DNA of 64,000 bases from Cordylochernes scorpioides (GCA_030710605.1 CP092880.1:9505131-9569130); one strand, 5' to 3'; numbered from the stretch's first letter, positions 38,533 to 49,770 are shown. The notes: a model not told the origin generated them from the letters alone. Program-made: numbers and translations.

Positions 38533-38680
38533 AGGTACAATTTGGATTATAGATTATAAACACAAGAAGACCAAATCCAAATAAATAGTGTGTGAAGTTT
38601 CAGTAACAACGCTATTTCCAAAATGTCATACACTATTTATTTGGATTTGGTCTTATTACCTTGTGTTTATATCAACAATG
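38533..38680. mobile_element. Foldback MITE type F
   Basis: GGTACAATTTGGATTATAGA ... GTGAAGTTTCAGTAACAACG and ACACTATTTATTTGGATTTG. Confidence 0.7.
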
Positions 38681-38849
38681 TGTTATAATCACTACAATAT
38701 CAATCCAAGCTAGATTAGCCATGTTAAATCTGTACAGGTTTCTCAGGTCCCCCCTCAGCAGAGGGTATGCTTATCTAGCCCAGCTTCCTTAGAAGTACAA
38801 GGTCAAAATGACGATGGACAAGTTGCATTAAAGATTAGAAACATAAGGT

Positions 38850-39151
38850 CTTCTTCTTTCTTATCTCCACACTGGGTGAAGTAGATTGCATCTGCCTTTG
38901 TCATTAAGACTGGGAGCACTACTCAGTGGCAGGCCAACTTAGCTCCAAAAGAAATGGCCGCCTCTAACATGAGGAACAGACGCCATATGCAGCCACTCCT
39001 AACATGGAGTACAAACGCTGCTCATCCTGTATTCCTGGATTAGGAGCCCTTACAGGGTACTATCAGCCGGGACAGCTGAACCCAGGTTTTTTAGTGAGCT
39101 TGTTACTGCTCCCCCTCCTCCTTTTTCATCCGGGCTTGGGACTGGCAAAGG
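38850..39151 (-). mobile_element. LINE-derived composite retroposon, near-complete
   Basis: Starts CTTCTTCTTTCTTATCTCCA and ends CGGGCTTGGGACTGGCAAAG. CATAAGGT on both sides (38842-38849, 39152-39159) is a plausible short target duplication. It is inserted in what looks like a type F MITE arm. Confidence 0.7.
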
Positions 39152-39535
39152 CATAAGGTAACAAGACCAAATGAATAAATTTTGTGTACCTTTCAGTAAT
39201 ACCTTTCCATTCCATTAAAAATATCATCGTTATAATTTACTTTGTAATTTTTAAATAATAAACTACCCCATATAACAAACCAAATTTTAAATCCCAAAAT
39301 AATAAATTCTATTTAAAATACTAGGCTTTTATATAATTAGCTTAAAATTGTAATTAATAGCTTTCTAAACAACAAAAAATTGAGCATGTTTCAGCTCGCA
39401 GTTTGTGACTTCAAACGATAAATTTAGCAGCATAGTTTGTTATAACTAGGTTGGTATAAAGGAAGCTGGGTTCCACTGTATGTAGAAATATTTTTTAACT
39501 TTTGTACACATGATTATCATGTATCTTCTTCTTTT

Positions 39536-39790
39536 TTTATCTCCACTCATCATATTAGGGTATCAAGCTTGTAGAACTTGAGGCTTTTGATGGTGTCTGC
39601 TGGGGAGGAGTAGAGCTCATCAATGGATGAGCCAATACTGTCAATAATATGGTTTGAGGTTGCAGGTTGAGAATTGTACCTAGTACATAGTGGGAAAGCC
39701 TGCAGCCATTCTGGAAATTCATTGTCCGTAGATGACCTGACTTAAGTGTGGAAATCAAAGACTGTTGTTGGCGACATAATTGGTGCTTGT
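39536..39790 (-). pseudogene. LINE 3' end with C-terminal coding text
   Basis: The minus strand reads SGHLRTMNFQNGCRL and, after a shift, a finger-like C..C..H region and PADTIKSLKFYKLDTLI stop, then GTGGAGATAAAAAAAGAAGA as the tail. This is the parental-type 3' end shared with the composite retroposons. Confidence 0.65.
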
Positions 39791-39817
39791 CCTTCCTTCT
39801 CTGTTGTTTTGTTTGCT

Positions 39818-40446
39818 TATCCCTAGTGCACGTGGTACATGCCATGATAATCATGGTGGGTAGAAGTTGGCGACTGCTTTTACTGTAAGTGCACCACATA
39901 TCTACACATGTGAGAAGCAGTTCGACTTTGCACTTACAAATGTGCCAGAGACCCGTTTGGTTACTTGCACTCGCTGGTGGGGTTGAACTTTTGCAAGAAT
40001 CGGGGGCCATTGGAGCATTTTTTTTATCAGAAAAAAGTGCCCAATGCATGAATCGAACCCGGGTCATAGCAGTCGAAAACCAATAGTTTAGACCAGTGAT
40101 TCTCAAACAATGTGCCACGGTAATTTTGTGTGCCGCGAAATTCTAAAAATGTGCCGCCGAATTTTAGTCATATGATTATGTTCATGTTTGTATTGGTTTT
40201 TCTTTTTCATTTTTTTACTTTTTAAAATAACGAAATTAGCAAATTGAATGTTAGAGATGTATATTACTTATATTTTGCATAGAAATATTGATACATAAAA
40301 TGAATTTTCTTGCATTCAAGTTAGCAAAAGTGTGCCGCGAAATTCTAAAATTGTGCCGCCAAATTTTCAAATCTTTAAAATAATGCCGCAACAAAAAAAA
40401 GGTTGAGAATCACTGGTTTAGACCATCCTTCCACCGACCCCCCCTT
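39818..40446 (-). mobile_element. SINE interrupted by a hAT MITE
   Basis: Full SINE body (TTATCCCTAGTGCACGTGGT ... CGGGTCATAGCAGTCGAAAA) with its head resuming after the insertion (GACCATCCTTCCACCGACCC). Confidence 0.85.
40094..40415. mobile_element. hAT-type MITE, 322 bp, 8-bp TSD
   Basis: Inverted ends CAGTGATTCTCAAAC and GTTGAGAATCACTG (hAT/Charlie-like), flanked by the 8-bp duplication GTTTAGAC (40086-40093 and 40416-40423). The interior has GTGCCGCGAAATTCTAAAA twice. No transposase. Confidence 0.9.
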
Positions 40447-40770
40447 CCTTCTCCGTCATGTGTATCAGCCAGTATTGCTGGGTATTGCGACAAAGCAGGT
40501 CCACACAAGAACTATTATTACCCAGCAGGGTGCGTTCGTTGCTCCTCTGTGATAACATTTGATAGGCTGGCCGACCACCTCTTTTTATCTCTTCCCCTTT
40601 CTTTCTCTCACTCTGTTGACCTGGTCACCTCTCTCTTGGAGATATGACAGTAAGTTGGATGGCTCTTTGACATGTTGAGCTGTGCTTTCCATCTGATGAG
40701 CTGTAGGATTTCCTCAGTTTGAATTGGAGATATGGATACACTTAACATGGTTGTTTGAATAGTATTTATT

Positions 40771-41082
40771 GTTATTATCCCTAGTACACGTGGTACAGGC
40801 CATGATAATCATGTTGGGTAGAAGTTGGCAACTGCTTTTACTGTAAGTGCACCACATGTCTACACATGTGAAAAGCAGTTCGACTTCTGCACTTACAAAT
40901 GTGCCAGAACCCCGTTTGGTTACTTGCACTCGCTGGTGGGTTTGGACTTTTACAAGAATCGGGGGTCATTGGAACATCATTTTTTTTTTTAATCAGAAAA
41001 AAGTGCCTAATGCAGGATTCGAACCCGGGGTTGTAGCGGTTGAAAACCAACGGTTTAGACCATCTTTCCACCGACCCCCTTG
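40771..41082 (-). mobile_element. SINE, full length
   Basis: TTATCCCTAGTACACGTGGT to CATCTTTCCACCGACCCCCT. TGTTTGAATAGTA on the left and TGTTTCAATAGTA on the right form a near-match target duplication. Confidence 0.85.
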
Positions 41083-41565
41083 TTTCAATAGTAATTTGGT
41101 GTAATTTGAGTGTGGAGAACTCACCATGCTGACACCAACAGGATAATGTTTTATTGGATTTTGTCAATTTGAATGATATTACAAAACCTTCTTTTTTTCT
41201 TCTTATGTGGTACTTTATATGTGATGTCTTGGTGTGTATTTATGCCAAATTTATTCTAAATTTTTATTACCTCTTCGAATGTTGAATGAATATAGAATCT
41301 AGAATACCCATGCTGGATGTACAGTTCAGATGTGCTGGAGCTCTTGCTTTACATAAATAAGATACCAAATTTCAATCATTTGCATGTTTGTTTGAAACCT
41401 CTTTGTTGTATACATATTTTCAGGTAAATCAGACTTCTTCTAGGGTGTGTTGGTTTTTTTTTTTTTTTTAGAATGTAACCCCTTTGATTCAACTAACTTT
41501 AATTCAACACTTACTTTAAATCAACCATTTTTATTAATCCCAATCATCCTATTTACTATATAAGA

Positions 41566-41639
41566 GGCCCATTATCTCAGTTGGTTAGAGCGTCATGCTA
41601 ATAACGCGAAGGTCGTGTGTTCGATCCCCCCATGGACCA
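41566..41639 (+). tRNA. tRNA-Ile(AAT)-like, probable pseudogene
   Basis: GGCCCATTATCTCAGTTGGT TAGAGCGTCATGCTAATAAC GCGAAGGTC... has the tRNA-Ile layout with anticodon AAT in loop CTAATAA, box A and box B (GTTCGATCC), and a T run (CTTTTTTAG) just after. The acceptor stem has one mismatch, the anticodon stem one, and the T stem (GTGTG/CCCCC) pairs poorly. A SINE head begins immediately downstream. Confidence 0.75.
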
Positions 41640-41644
41640 TCTTT

Positions 41645-41950
41645 TTTAGGGGGGTCGGTGGAAAGATGGTCTAAACCGTTGGTTTTCGACCACTACGACC
41701 TGGATTCGATTCCCACATTGGACACTTTTTTCTGATTTAAAAAAAAAAAATGCTCCAATGACACCCGATTCTTGCAAAAGTCCAACCCCACCAGCGAGTG
41801 CAAGTAACCAAACGGGGCTCTGGTACATTTGTAAGTGCAAAGTCAAACTGCTTTTCACATGTGTAGACATGTGGTACGCTTACAGTAAAAGCAGTCGCTA
41901 TCTATCCACCATGATTATCATGGCCTGTACCACGTGTACTAGGGATAATT
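41645..41950 (+). mobile_element. SINE, full length, adjoining the tRNA-Ile-like gene
   Basis: Head GGGGGGTCGGTGGAAAGATG with TGGATTCGATTCCCACATTG; the body ends GTACCACGTGTACTAGGGAT. It starts within a few bases of the tRNA's T run. Confidence 0.85.
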
Positions 41951-42901
41951 TAAAATATATATATATTTAACCAACACTAATTCAACACCGACTTTAATTC
42001 AACCAAAAATTCATGGTGTTGAATTAAATAATAGCAGTAATATGTAGGTACTGCATTATTTTGTGTATTGAGTTCATTGACTTTGAAATAAAAAAGTTTT
42101 GCTAAAGTTTAGAGAGTTAGTTACCAGGTATTTGACTAAGTATTTATCTGCATACTTCCTAGGGGAGTTAATATTGTCGCAGAGATAAATAAAGCAAGGG
42201 CAAATTTGGGAATAATTTATTTTAAAGGGTGTCAAGCAGATTTCGTCTGCGACCTTTGGAATCTGAAATTTACCATTTAATTCCAATGCTCAACTGACCT
42301 GCAATCACAGATTTTAACAGTCAAGGGCCCTTTTTCCACCAAGTTCTTCTGGCTCCCAGTATTGTACACTCCTGGTGTAAAGCGGTGACATTGATTAGAA
42401 TAGAGGGCCATTTTACTAGCCTTCCGTTGATGTGCATTGATGGAAGGATTATAAAGGGTATTTACCTTTTAGTTCTCCAATAAAATTATATACAAGAGGT
42501 ATTTATAGGGAGAGAGAGTCAGATAATAATACAACTTACCCCAAGGTAAAGATAATACTAATGAGCGTCGTCAGCCACCGAGGCGTCCCGTTTTCCTTAT
42601 TTGCCGATCAGATTCCGAGAACCCCTCACACCCGTGGTCCCCCCCTGGAGTCCAGGGATGATTGACAGGTGTCCCATGGGGCCTCTTGTGGAGCCGCAGA
42701 GCCACTTGACAATATAATCAATTTGCTATACACTTGACAACTTTGGATGTTTTGTAAACCTCTGTGCATGATTTTATGGCTGAATAAGATCAGCATGTAC
42801 AGTAAAACAACCTCCCTGTAAAGGACACCCAATTACAGAACCAAAGTGTCCTTTAAGGAGAGTTGTGTCCTCTTACAGGAGAGTTGCTAAATAGTAAAAA
42901 T

Positions 42902-43098
42902 CTTCTTCTTTCTTATCTCCACTCAATTATATTAGGGTATTAAGCTTGTAAAGCTTGAGTTACTCTGTATATATCGTTATTTCCTTTGTCTCACTGCTTT
43001 GTTCTTATGCATACCTCTGGTGAATCCTGTATAGGGTCAGTGACCCTAAATAAAGGCCTTTTTGTTGTTGTTGTAAAGCTTGAGATTTGACAACCATC
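42902..43098 (-). mobile_element. LINE-derived composite retroposon 3' fragment
   Basis: CTTCTTCTTTCTTATCTCCA then TATTAGGGTATTAAGCTTGT and, after the inner insertion, GCTTGAGATTTGACAACCAT. Confidence 0.65.
42960..43070 (+). mobile_element. LINE tail, 111 bp, with 14-bp TSD
   Basis: Ends AATAAAGGCCTTTTTGTTGT plus TGTTG repeats. TTGTAAAGCTTGAG is present at 42946-42959 and 43071-43084. A 5'-truncated retroposon. Confidence 0.85.
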
Positions 43099-43784
43099 AA
43101 AATGGTAATTTTGTAAATGAAAACTGTCCTTTGTAGACAATTGTCAATTAAAATAATTTTATTGACATCTTGTCAATACATGCAAAGTGCACAGTCTACA
43201 CTATTTAAAAGAAAAGATAATTATATATATATGCATTATACTATATAATTGCTAAATAGTAAAAATAATAATTTTACAAAAGAAAACTGTCCTTTGTAGA
43301 GAGGTGTTCTCTAGCATGAGTGTCCTCTCATGGAGGTTCTACTGTACATAAATGCCATATAATATTCATGTGCAGTTGTAGCCATGTCAGCCCATGTGTG
43401 TCATGTTATGACACATAGTGATGCAGCTAAAATATTATTTCTAAAATCTTGATTCTCCCCAATCTTAGTCACTTACAGTATATAACCTTTTTAAACCAAA
43501 CTGACTTTAATTCAACACTATTGAGTTGACTTTAGTTCATCACTAACTGAAAATTCTTCCAATTCCTTGAATTGAAGAAATTGACTGTATATGTAAGTAT
43601 CTTGTTGTTGTTGTTTTGTAAAGTTTTGTTATTTGCATTTTTTAACATTAGGCTTCTAAGGGAGCTGGGTCAAATGAACATACACTCTACAGGTAATAGA
43701 AACTGGCACAGAGTTTCCAGCTAATCTAGGTTTACTATAATAACCTAGCTGGTATTTTACAACTATAGCACCTCTTCATATCCA

Positions 43785-44082
43785 CAGTCGGCAGAAGGAT
43801 GGTCTAAACTGTTGGTTTTTGACCGCTACAACCCAAGATCAAATTCCGCATTGAGCACTTTTTCTAATTAAAAAAAAAATGCTCCAATGGCCCCCGATAC
43901 TTGCAAAAGTCCAACCCCACCAGTGAGTACAAGTAACCAAATGCTTTCTGGCACATTTGTAAGTGCAAAAGTCAAACTGCTTTTCACATGTGTAGACATA
44001 TGGTGCACTTACAGTAAAAGCAGTCGCCAACTTCTTCCCACCATGATTATCATGTCCTGTACCATGCGTACTAGGGATAGTA
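43785..44082 (+). mobile_element. SINE, full length, diverged
   Basis: GTCGGCAGAAGGATGGTCTA ... GTACCATGCGTACTAGGGAT. A GCATTTTTNANCATTAGG/GGGAGCTGGGTCAAATGAAC segment flanks it on both sides (43.63-43.76 and 44.10-44.26 kb), a larger direct repeat of about 150 bp. Confidence 0.75.
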
Positions 44083-44347
44083 TTAAAAAAAAAGTGTTGT
44101 TATTTGCATTTTTCAGCATTAGGTCTCTAAGGGAGCTGGGTCAAATGAACATACACGCTACAGGTAATAGACAGAAACTGGTACGGAGTGGCCAGCTAAT
44201 CTAGGTTTGCTATAATAACCTAGCTGGTATTTTACAACTATAACACCTCTATATTTCCACAGTTGATAGATGGAACTGTTTTGGTGAGTGTATGATTACT
44301 GACACACATCTTGGTTATCATTTTTTAATTCCAATTTAAGTTTGTAC

Positions 44348-44460
44348 AGTCAAACCCCTGTTTATAACAACAGCATTTGTTATAGCCATGTTGTTGCCAT
44401 AGATGGAAAATTTATAATTACAGTAGAACCTCCCTTTAGGGAACACCTCGCTATCTCTTC
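44348..44460. mobile_element. pogo-like MITE fragments
   Basis: CAGTCAAACCCCTGTTTATA (a Tigger-like end) followed by CAGTAGAACCTCCCTTTAGG (type P end). Confidence 0.5.
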
Positions 44461-44644
44461 ACAACTGACAGTTTTTGCTGCCAAAATTGTCCTCCCCATT
44501 GAAAATAAGCTCCCGCTAGCGGACATACAGCTGAACAAGTGTGTACTGGCTAGAGAGATTGAGATTTAAAGTACTTTTTATTTCAAAGTCCATATAAGAT
44601 TATATAAGGTTAAATACAGAATAAATATAAATATGAATAAATAT

Positions 44645-45075
44645 TCTATATACAGTTACGAGCGTCATTCCTCATCTCCTAATCAACAATCAGTCATCAG
44701 TTTTCATCTGTCACCATTTGCTTTTTTTTTTTTAATGGCGCCCTCCTATTGGTTGGCTACGGTCACGCCACCTTTGCCCCCCCCCCCCCCCCCCCCACTC
44801 GCCTTTTCGTTTATGTAATTATTGTGTTGGAGCGGGTCGCTCCTTAAAAAAATGCATATATTAGTTAATAACCAAATGGAATCCTCTCTTTCTTTTTCCC
44901 TGTAAGAGACGTCTACGGAAGCCAACAGTACATAGACAGATAAAGCACATAGGCTATAGTTATTAACTAACATATGCATTTATTTAAGGCGCCAATTTAT
45001 AATTGTAACAAATAGTATTTGAATCAAAACATTCAATCGGGTAAAACACGGGCGTTGCCCGGGTCATTCGGCTAG
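44645..45075 (+). mobile_element. Helitron B, complete
   Basis: TCTATATACAGTTACGAGCG to ACACGGGCGTTGCCCGGGTC and ATTCGGCTAG (CTAG 45072-45075), T following. It contains a run of about twenty C. Confidence 0.8.
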
Positions 45076-45129
45076 TGATTATATAATGATAAATATAGGA
45101 AAAAAATATATAAATAGATAAAAATATAT

Positions 45130-45310
45130 ACAAGTCGTCATTGGTGGTGCCCACCGCGGGAAAGACTCCGCCACTAATTGACTGCGAAGGTTCTTTCCCA
45201 CAGAGTGGACAGGTCGATGTTATGGATGGCATTACCCAACTCAAGACCAAGATGGTACTTGTAGATGGTAGCTTTCGCCACACTTGTTAGTTTCACTGCC
45301 TCGGGATGGA
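45130..45310 (-). other. GC-rich unassigned fragment
   Basis: A minus-strand frame includes TSTCPLCGKEPSQSISGG, a single CPLC pair, but no domain I can name. A GA-dinucleotide repeat borders it at 45317-45337. Confidence 0.25.
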
Positions 45311-45483
45311 GGCTGAAGAGAGAGAGAGAGAGAGAGCGGGTCAATCAGTGCTCAGTAGTGACGTAGGATATCCCAGGACATGGCCTATTGCCATGAGATA
45401 ACACCAGGTTGATAACACCTAGTTGTGACACCATTCCTTCTGTTCTGTATTGTTTGTTATTGTATTGTGGGAATAATTTTTTC

Positions 45484-45640
45484 CAAGTACATGTGGTACA
45501 GGCCATAATAATCATGATGGGTAGTTAGCGGTTGCCATTGACTTTAAGTGTATCCTGTGTTTATACAAGTAGAAAGCAGTTAGACACTTACAATATGCTA
45601 GAACTCATTGGTAGGGTTGGAATTGTGCAAGAAAAGAAAG
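45484..45640 (-). mobile_element. SINE fragment, old
   Basis: CAAGTACATGTGGTACAGGC, ATAATCATGATGGGTAGTTA, ATTGGTAGGGTTGGA. Confidence 0.6.
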
Positions 45641-45829
45641 CCATTTTGGGAAACCAATGTGGGATTTGGTCCTGGGTTGAGGTTTGTGGAAATTTCCAAT
45701 GTGTTCCACTCTTCCAACTCCTAATGTATGTAAGGTACAATTTGGTCTTTTTTTCTTGAGATATTTATACTGTGGTATCTTTTATTTTAAATCTTAAGAT
45801 TGTATAGTCTCTGTGGTGATGCTAGAGGT

Positions 45830-46250
45830 TGTTGTTGTTGTGTCCAATAAAGAGCCTCACATGTCTCCATACATCTCTATCACAGCAGCAGCAATATCCT
45901 CTATCTTGGGTGTGTAAAGTTTCTGTTCTGGCTCCATGTCAATTTTATGTTGTTGTCGTGTCCAATGAAGAGCCTCACATGTCTCCATACATCTCTATCA
46001 CAGCAGTCGCAATATCCTCTATCTTGGGTGTGTAAAGTTTCTGTTCTGGCTCCATGTCAATTTTCTGCAAGGTTACGGCTATTGCTGGGCATGAGAATAT
46101 GTGGGTAGGTGTTAGTTCCAAACCAGGACAATTTTTGCATGTCCTGTAGGTTCTTGTGCCATCTGGATGTATTGTCATTCCTTTGTAGTGTTTAGTTCTG
46201 AGTCTTGTTATTGTTTTTGTAATTCTTCTCTCAGAATTTATTACGCATAT
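45830..46250 (-). pseudogene. LINE C-terminus, with its 3' end duplicated
   Basis: The minus strand encodes TIHPDGTRTYRTCKNCPGLE then LTPTHIFSCPAIAVT (CX2CX8HX3C) and ends PKIEDIATAVIEMYGDM stop. The last about 125 bases (AAGAGCCTCACATGTCTCCA ... CTGTTCTGGCTCCATGTCAA) are repeated in tandem at 45848 and 45966, so two copies of the 3' end lie head to tail. Confidence 0.7.
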
Positions 46251-46369
46251 TTATCTTTCTTTATCTTTTGTTGAATTATCTTGTATTTTGTCAAAGCATC
46301 AGCATCAAATACAGACATTTGTTCTTTCCTTTTGGCTCAACTTTCTGACTTCCTTTGCTAATGGTAGAG

Positions 46370-46620
46370 GTGTCCTTGTGGTTCAATTTTGATAGCCAGG
46401 ACCTTTGATTAAAATCTGTATTGGACACTTTTTTTTTTGCTAATTAATAAGAAAAAAGTTTCAATAATTCCCACTTCCTGAACAAGTCTAAACCTGCCAA
46501 TAAGTGCAAATAACCAAAAAGGGCTCTGTTAAGTGTAAAGTCAAACTTTTGTTGGCATGTGGTGCACTCACAGTATAAAAGCAGTTGCTAACTGCCATGG
46601 TCTGTACCATATTGGTTCAT
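46370..46620 (+). mobile_element. SINE, old diverged copy
   Basis: CTGTATTGGACACTTTTTTT, AACCTGCCAATAAGTGCAAA, GGCATGTGGTGCACTCACAG. A further inverted remnant may follow to 46700. Confidence 0.55.
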
Positions 46621-47006
46621 ACATATGTGAAAGCAGTTCCCTTACAAAGTGCCAGTTTAGTTACTCTCATTGGTGGGGTTAGACAGGTGACAGAGGCCAT
46701 GGAAGTGTGTGTTGTATTAAAAAATAATCCATTTACCCACCACCCATGATGTTCTATCTATTGGAAATAATGAGTTAATTATTCAACAGTTAGCCATTTT
46801 GGCAACATTGGCTAGAATTTGGATGTTTTCAGTTTTAAACACCAGATCAACTATAGTCAAGCCTTGGTAGAATATCACTTGGGACCAATATATTTTTTTA
46901 TAACCACAGTTGAAACACTTTGGGACTCTAATATTATGATGTTATACCCAAGTTGATTATATTAGAAAAGAGAGGACAATTCATGAAAGAGTTCTCAATA
47001 AAATAT

Positions 47007-47325
47007 ATATAGTTAAACCTGTCTATAGCGCCCCCTCTAAATAGCGCTTTCCTCTCTATAGCGCCCGATTTTAAACATTAAAATGTAAACATTTTAGAAC
47101 ACAAGGTAATAAGACCAAATCCAAATAAATAAATAGTGTGTGACGTTTCCATAACAGCATTATTATACAACGTCTTATTACCTTATTTTATAATCTATAA
47201 TCCAAATTGTGCCTTATCAAGTAAACATTTTACATTAAAAGTGACCTGTCTATAGCACCCCCTCTCTATAGCACCCTATTTTGGTGAGTCCCAAGAGGGG
47301 GCGCTATAGGCAGGTTTAACTGTAT
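47007..47325. mobile_element. pogo-like MITE split by a type F MITE
   Basis: TAGTTAAACCTGTCTATAGC and, inverted, CTATAGGCAGGTTTAACTGT bound it. A type F piece (ACACAAGGTAATAAGACCAA ... AAATTGTGCCTTATC) occupies 47096-47222. Confidence 0.7.
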
Positions 47326-47687
47326 TTTTAGAAACATTGCATTAGAAATTTATATAATTGTGTTATCACCATAAAAGAGGCTGTTATAACTAGTTATAAT
47401 CAGTACAAGCTACTCAATTATCACTTGTATTTATCCAAGGGAAGGAACAAACTGAACCAGAAGTTGACCGCCGCCTCCAGAACCAGTCCTCCAGGTTTAT
47501 TTACGAGGCCTTTCTATCACTCCTTGTTTCTTCACCGTGATGATGTCATTCGAGGATGTAATTTTTTTCCCAAGTTTCCTCACAATTTCCCCTTTAACTT
47601 GTTTGTAAAGGTAACTAGGATGAACTTGGGCTTTGTGAAAGGTGCAGTGTTCAGATTGGGTGTACAAAAGTGAATCCATGATAAAGC

Positions 47688-47800
47688 ACAATTCGGATTA
47701 TAGATTATAATACAAGAAAATAAGACCTAATCCAAATAATTTATTAGTTTGTGACGTTTCAGCAACAATATTGTCATCAGACAAAAGAATAAAATGATTC
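47688..47800. mobile_element. MITE type F, half
   Basis: AAAGCACAATTCGGATTATA ... TTTGTGACGTTTCAGCAACA, one arm only. Confidence 0.6.
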
Positions 47801-47814
47801 ATTGGAAATTATAG

Positions 47815-47935
47815 TGAGCTTGTGTTACTGCTCCCCCTCCTCCTTTTTCATCCGGGCTTGGGACCGGCAAGGGCGGAGTTACCTTTGTCATTAAGACTGA
47901 GAGCACTACTCAGTGGCAGGCTAACTTGAGTTTAC
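47815..47935 (-). mobile_element. LINE-derived composite fragment
   Basis: TGCTCCCCCTCCTCCTTTTT, CATCCGGGCTTGGGACCGGC, then CATTAAGACTGAGAGCACTA; the order of the two parts is rearranged compared with complete copies. Confidence 0.6.
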
Positions 47936-48330
47936 TGATGGTCATGGCAAGGCATGGGATCATTTGTAAAAATATTTGTGAAGTAAATATTCAGTGGATT
48001 TAGAGGTTGTTGAAACTTGGAAGAAAACAATTTTAATGGAATTTTTTGTGAATTTGAAATGGTTTGAACCAAAAGATGTGTTCAATTATGATGAGACTGG
48101 AATTTTTTAACAACTTCAACCAAATAGAACCTTAATTTTGAAAAATGGAAAATGTTTTGGGGCAAACAAAGCAAAGAAAGAATTACCATACTAGTTTGTG
48201 TGAATATGACAGGGAATTAAAAAATTCCTCTGCTGCTTGTCATAAGGAAATAAATTTAAAAAACGAAGTTCTTTGGCGTGAGTGTCAAAATCTATATTTG
48301 TGTCACATTGTATTACTTTTAAGCACGGTA
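47936..48330 (+). pseudogene. pogo/Tigger transposase relic
   Basis: The frame reads DVFNYDETGIF-stop, QLQPNRTLILKNGKCFG and K-rich text, the DDE-core start of Tigger/CENP-B-like transposases (catalytic D in the YDETG motif). Many stops follow. It probably marks the autonomous family behind some pogo-like MITEs here. Confidence 0.65.
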
Positions 48331-48392
48331 CACATATTCTAACTATGTTCGCTGTTCCCTGCAGGCCAAAAGCATTGTACAAATGAAAACAC

Positions 48393-48660
48393 CAAAACGT
48401 GAATGTTTCTTTTCACAAATAAATCAAACTTCTACTGCCCTTACTGCGATAAAAAAATATTGGCAGGGCTTTTGGCTCATCAATTGTGAACCCTCCCAGC
48501 GGTTTCGCCAATTATATAAATCTACCAAACCGCTTCTTTAAAGCTCTAATACTATATTGGATCATTCTGCTTTTATATGTAACGCTGAAAGGTGAAATCT
48601 TAGAAATGGTATTTAAGCAAACTATGGACATAAGCTTTTAGGACTGTAGCATTACATATA
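48393..48660. mobile_element. MITE type G copy
   Basis: CGTGAATGTTTCTTTTCACA, GTGAACCCTCCCAGCGGTTT, ACGCTGAAAGGTGAAATCTT. Confidence 0.65.
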
Positions 48661-48764
48661 AATATTTGCATTGAGCAATGCTCTTCCACAAACAATAAGG
48701 ACAAGGCCAGTTAGGCATAAATTAATACATAGCAATAACGTGCCATCTATATAATACAAAAGAA

Positions 48765-48955
48765 AACACTAAAACGCGAATGTTTCTTTTCACAAATAAA
48801 TCAAACTTCTACTGCCCTTACTGCGATGAAAAATATTGGGAGGGCTTAGCTCATCAGTGGTGAACCCTTCCAGAAGTAAGGACAGTAGAAGTTTGATTTA
48901 TTTGTGAAAAGAAACATTCGCGTTTTGGTGTTTTCATTTGTATTATATAGATGGT
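48765..48955. mobile_element. MITE type G, short palindrome
   Basis: AAACGCGAATGTTTCTTTTC and its mirror GAAACATTCGCGTTTTGGTG at the two ends, with most of the interior deleted. Confidence 0.75.
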
Positions 48956-49454
48956 GTGTTATTGCAAAAGTATTGTATTTTTAGCAATAAATTTATATTC
49001 AGAAATAATTACCTAATGTTGTTGAAATTTGATTTAAAAATGGGTTGAATTATCCATAGTGTTGAATTATCGTAAGGTCAGATTAACATTTGCTATTTGA
49101 TAGACTGGAGGTGGTTGGGACATGAGAAAATATTGAATTACAACAAATGTTGAATGCTGAGCTATCAAGAAATTAGGTTTTAAGGCCAAACTTAACGCTG
49201 TGTGTATGTGTGAACATGATAAATTTGAAACAATGTAATATAAAAAAACAAAATTTCTTCGGCAGAATGTAGTTTCTGTGTTTCAAAATTATTGGGCTTA
49301 TACTGTATTTGAATTAATGATATTCATTTTGATACTATTGGAACTTTTAAACAAATTTTTTCTAAATGTTTCTTGTTCAACTTTTAAGTGCTGGATAATG
49401 TTGAATTTTTGTAATGCCATTTTTTAACAAAGGAAAATTATAAATATTATTTTA

Positions 49455-49590
49455 GGTGATAAACACAAGGTAATAAGACCAAATCCAAATAAATAAATGG
49501 TGTGTAACGTTTCGGTAACAGCGTTGTGTTTATATTGTATTTATCACCTTGCGTTTATAATCTATAATCCAAATTGTGCCTTATCACTTT
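49455..49590. mobile_element. MITE type F
   Basis: AAACACAAGGTAATAAGACC ... GTAACGTTTCGGTAACAGCG ... CCAAATTGTGCCTTATCA. Confidence 0.65.
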
Positions 49591-49609
49591 TATTATCAAA
49601 TTGAATTTT

Positions 49610-49770
49610 TTTTAATAGTTGCTCATAAGAGACCCAAAAAATTGTTTTTTAGTGGTTGCTGACCATTCACTGAGATAGTCTTTGATGGGAGACTCATTAC
49701 ATTAGGCTTACAATGGAAATCTATTCATGCTTTACAAAGTTGGGCACTCATGAGATACTCAACTGTATAT
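49610..49770. mobile_element. pogo-like MITE, second family
   Basis: TAGTTGCTCATAAGAGACCC ... TTTTTTAGTGGTTGCTGACC ... CTCAACTGTATA; relative of 29.22 kb. Confidence 0.55.

Larger units (their letters stand above)
42800..43346. mobile_element. pogo-like MITE type P with nested retroposons
   Basis: The outer element starts CAGTAAAACAACCTCCCTGT and ends CTCATGGAGGTTCTACTG. It is interrupted at 42902 by a LINE-derived fragment (to about 43098), itself interrupted at 42960. A further AT-rich segment with a repeated GCTAAATAGTAAAAAT lies at 43143-43255. Confidence 0.7.

Noticed and set aside
39555-40118. 187-codon minus-strand frame
   Set aside because: It is a chance fusion of a SINE and a LINE 3' end read through both.
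44777-44796. C run as a regulatory or G-quadruplex element
   Set aside because: It varies among Helitron B copies and is most simply a homopolymer expansion.
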